Positions 63,634-64,000 of a stretch of DNA of 64,000 bases are shown in pieces. The DNA comes from Selenomonas sp. AB3002 (GTDB lineage: Bacteria > Bacillota > Negativicutes > Selenomonadales > Selenomonadaceae): NCBI RefSeq assembly GCF_000702545.1, contig NZ_JNIO01000002.1, positions 1 through 64,000 of the forward strand. The letters are read 5' to 3'. The notes below the pieces were generated by a model. The model was not told where the DNA came from and did not search any database. It was given only the letters and a program-made list of their open reading frames with translations. Each line of letters opens with the position of its first letter. The first letter of the stretch is position 1. Position numbers and translations under genes: made by a program.

Positions 63634-64000
63634 TTAACCTAAAATCTCAGCGACAGTCTTGCCACGGAGTTCAGCCACAATCTCGGGCTGCTTGAGAGCC
63701 TTGAGGCCCTCCATGGCTGCACGCACCATGTTGTTCGGGTTGGAAGAACCCAGGGACTTGGTCAGGATGTCATGAACGCCTGCCAGCTCCAGTACGGCAC
63801 GCACGGGGCCGCCGGCGATGACACCGGTACCTTTGGCAGCCGGCTTCATCATAACCTGGCCTGCACCGAAGATGCCCAGCATCTCGTGGGGAATGGTACG
63901 GTTGTCCTTCAGAGCAACAGTGATGAGGTTCTTCTTTGCATCCTCGACACCCTTGCGGATAGCCTCGGGAACCTCAGCAGCCTTGCCGAGACCTACACCG
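63634..64000 (-). CDS. rpsE: 30S ribosomal protein S5 (partial)
   Basis: The C-terminal part of S5; the N-terminus lies beyond the window. Visible: [20 protein letters not shown], the signature [20 protein letters not shown], and [19 protein letters not shown]. Confidence 0.97.
   Translation of the reverse strand, partial: GVGLGKAAEVPEAIRKGVEDAKKNLITVALKDNRTIPHEMLGIFGAGQVMMKPAAKGTGVIAGGPVRAVLELAGVHDILTKSLGSSNPNNMVRAAMEGLKALKQPEIVAELRGKTVAEILG

Noticed and set aside
1-64000. tRNA, rRNA or CRISPR loci
   Set aside because: I looked for tRNA-like and repeat-spacer patterns and saw none; att sites here are r-protein ends, not tRNA genes.

Overview
The window looks like a chromosome segment of an anaerobic Negativicutes bacterium, probably Selenomonas or a close relative. 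The reasons are: moderately high GC; a Firmicutes-type riboflavin operon under an FMN riboswitch; glyQS under a T-box; an rbgA-rnhB-FliK-like-FlhB-like cluster with the order of Bacillus ylqF-rnhB-ylqG-ylqH; and a periplasmic multihaem cytochrome paired with a Tat-exported flavoprotein. The genus is an inference from gene content only. Almost all host genes are on the minus strand.

Layout. 1-7.6 kb: the right part of an integrated element next to the 3' end of rpsI. It has a tyrosine integrase and a repressor on the plus strand, and a leftward replication module with a rolling-circle (HUH) Rep, a DnaA-box-like repeat array, and several genes broken by small indels (ssb, a RecU-like nuclease, a DUF5651-like gene). 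7.6-21.2 kb: rplM-rpsI, hslO, yfcE-like, the FMN riboswitch-ribD-ribE-ribBA-ribH operon, comM, yraN, the FlhB-like gene, a FliK-like protein with about 29 copies of a 17-residue Gln/Met repeat, rnhB and rbgA. 21.1-23.5 kb: an IS1634-type insertion sequence flanked by an exact 188-bp direct repeat. 23.5-38.6 kb: fba, uvrAB, a PucR-like regulator with a two-component system, a Tat flavoprotein, a pentahaem cytochrome, and glyQS with its T-box. 38.6-43.3 kb: accessory surface or secreted genes (poly-aspartate protein, C11 peptidase lipoprotein, two exported proteins).

43,344-57,608: a complete 14.2-kb integrated element bounded by identical 66-bp attL and attR repeats that carry the last codons and the terminator of rplQ. 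Inward from attR it has integrase and repressor, then a divergent leftward module: Cro-like, HTH, PrimPol-D5 primase-helicase, HNH, nuclease, a second HNH and a TerS-like gene. Next to attL is a probable type I toxin-antitoxin pair. No capsid, portal, tail or large-terminase gene is present. The order matches phage-inducible chromosomal islands (phage satellites). Three insertion sequences (two near-identical IS3-family copies and one other) have each broken a key gene; removing each IS and one copy of its target duplication restores an exact reading frame. From 57.6 kb to the end: the distal S10-spc-alpha region (rplQ, rpoA, rpsD, rpsK, rpsM, rpmJ, infA, adk, secY, rplO, rpmD, rpsE), read leftward.

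How it works together: housekeeping translation, riboflavin and DNA-repair blocks are interleaved with two site-specific elements, each sitting at the 3' end of a ribosomal-protein gene, plus insertion sequences. The best candidates for something new are the satellite-like element, its small toxin with a convergent antisense RNA, the very long IS target duplication that rebuilds the fba promoter, and the repeat-expanded FliK-like protein.
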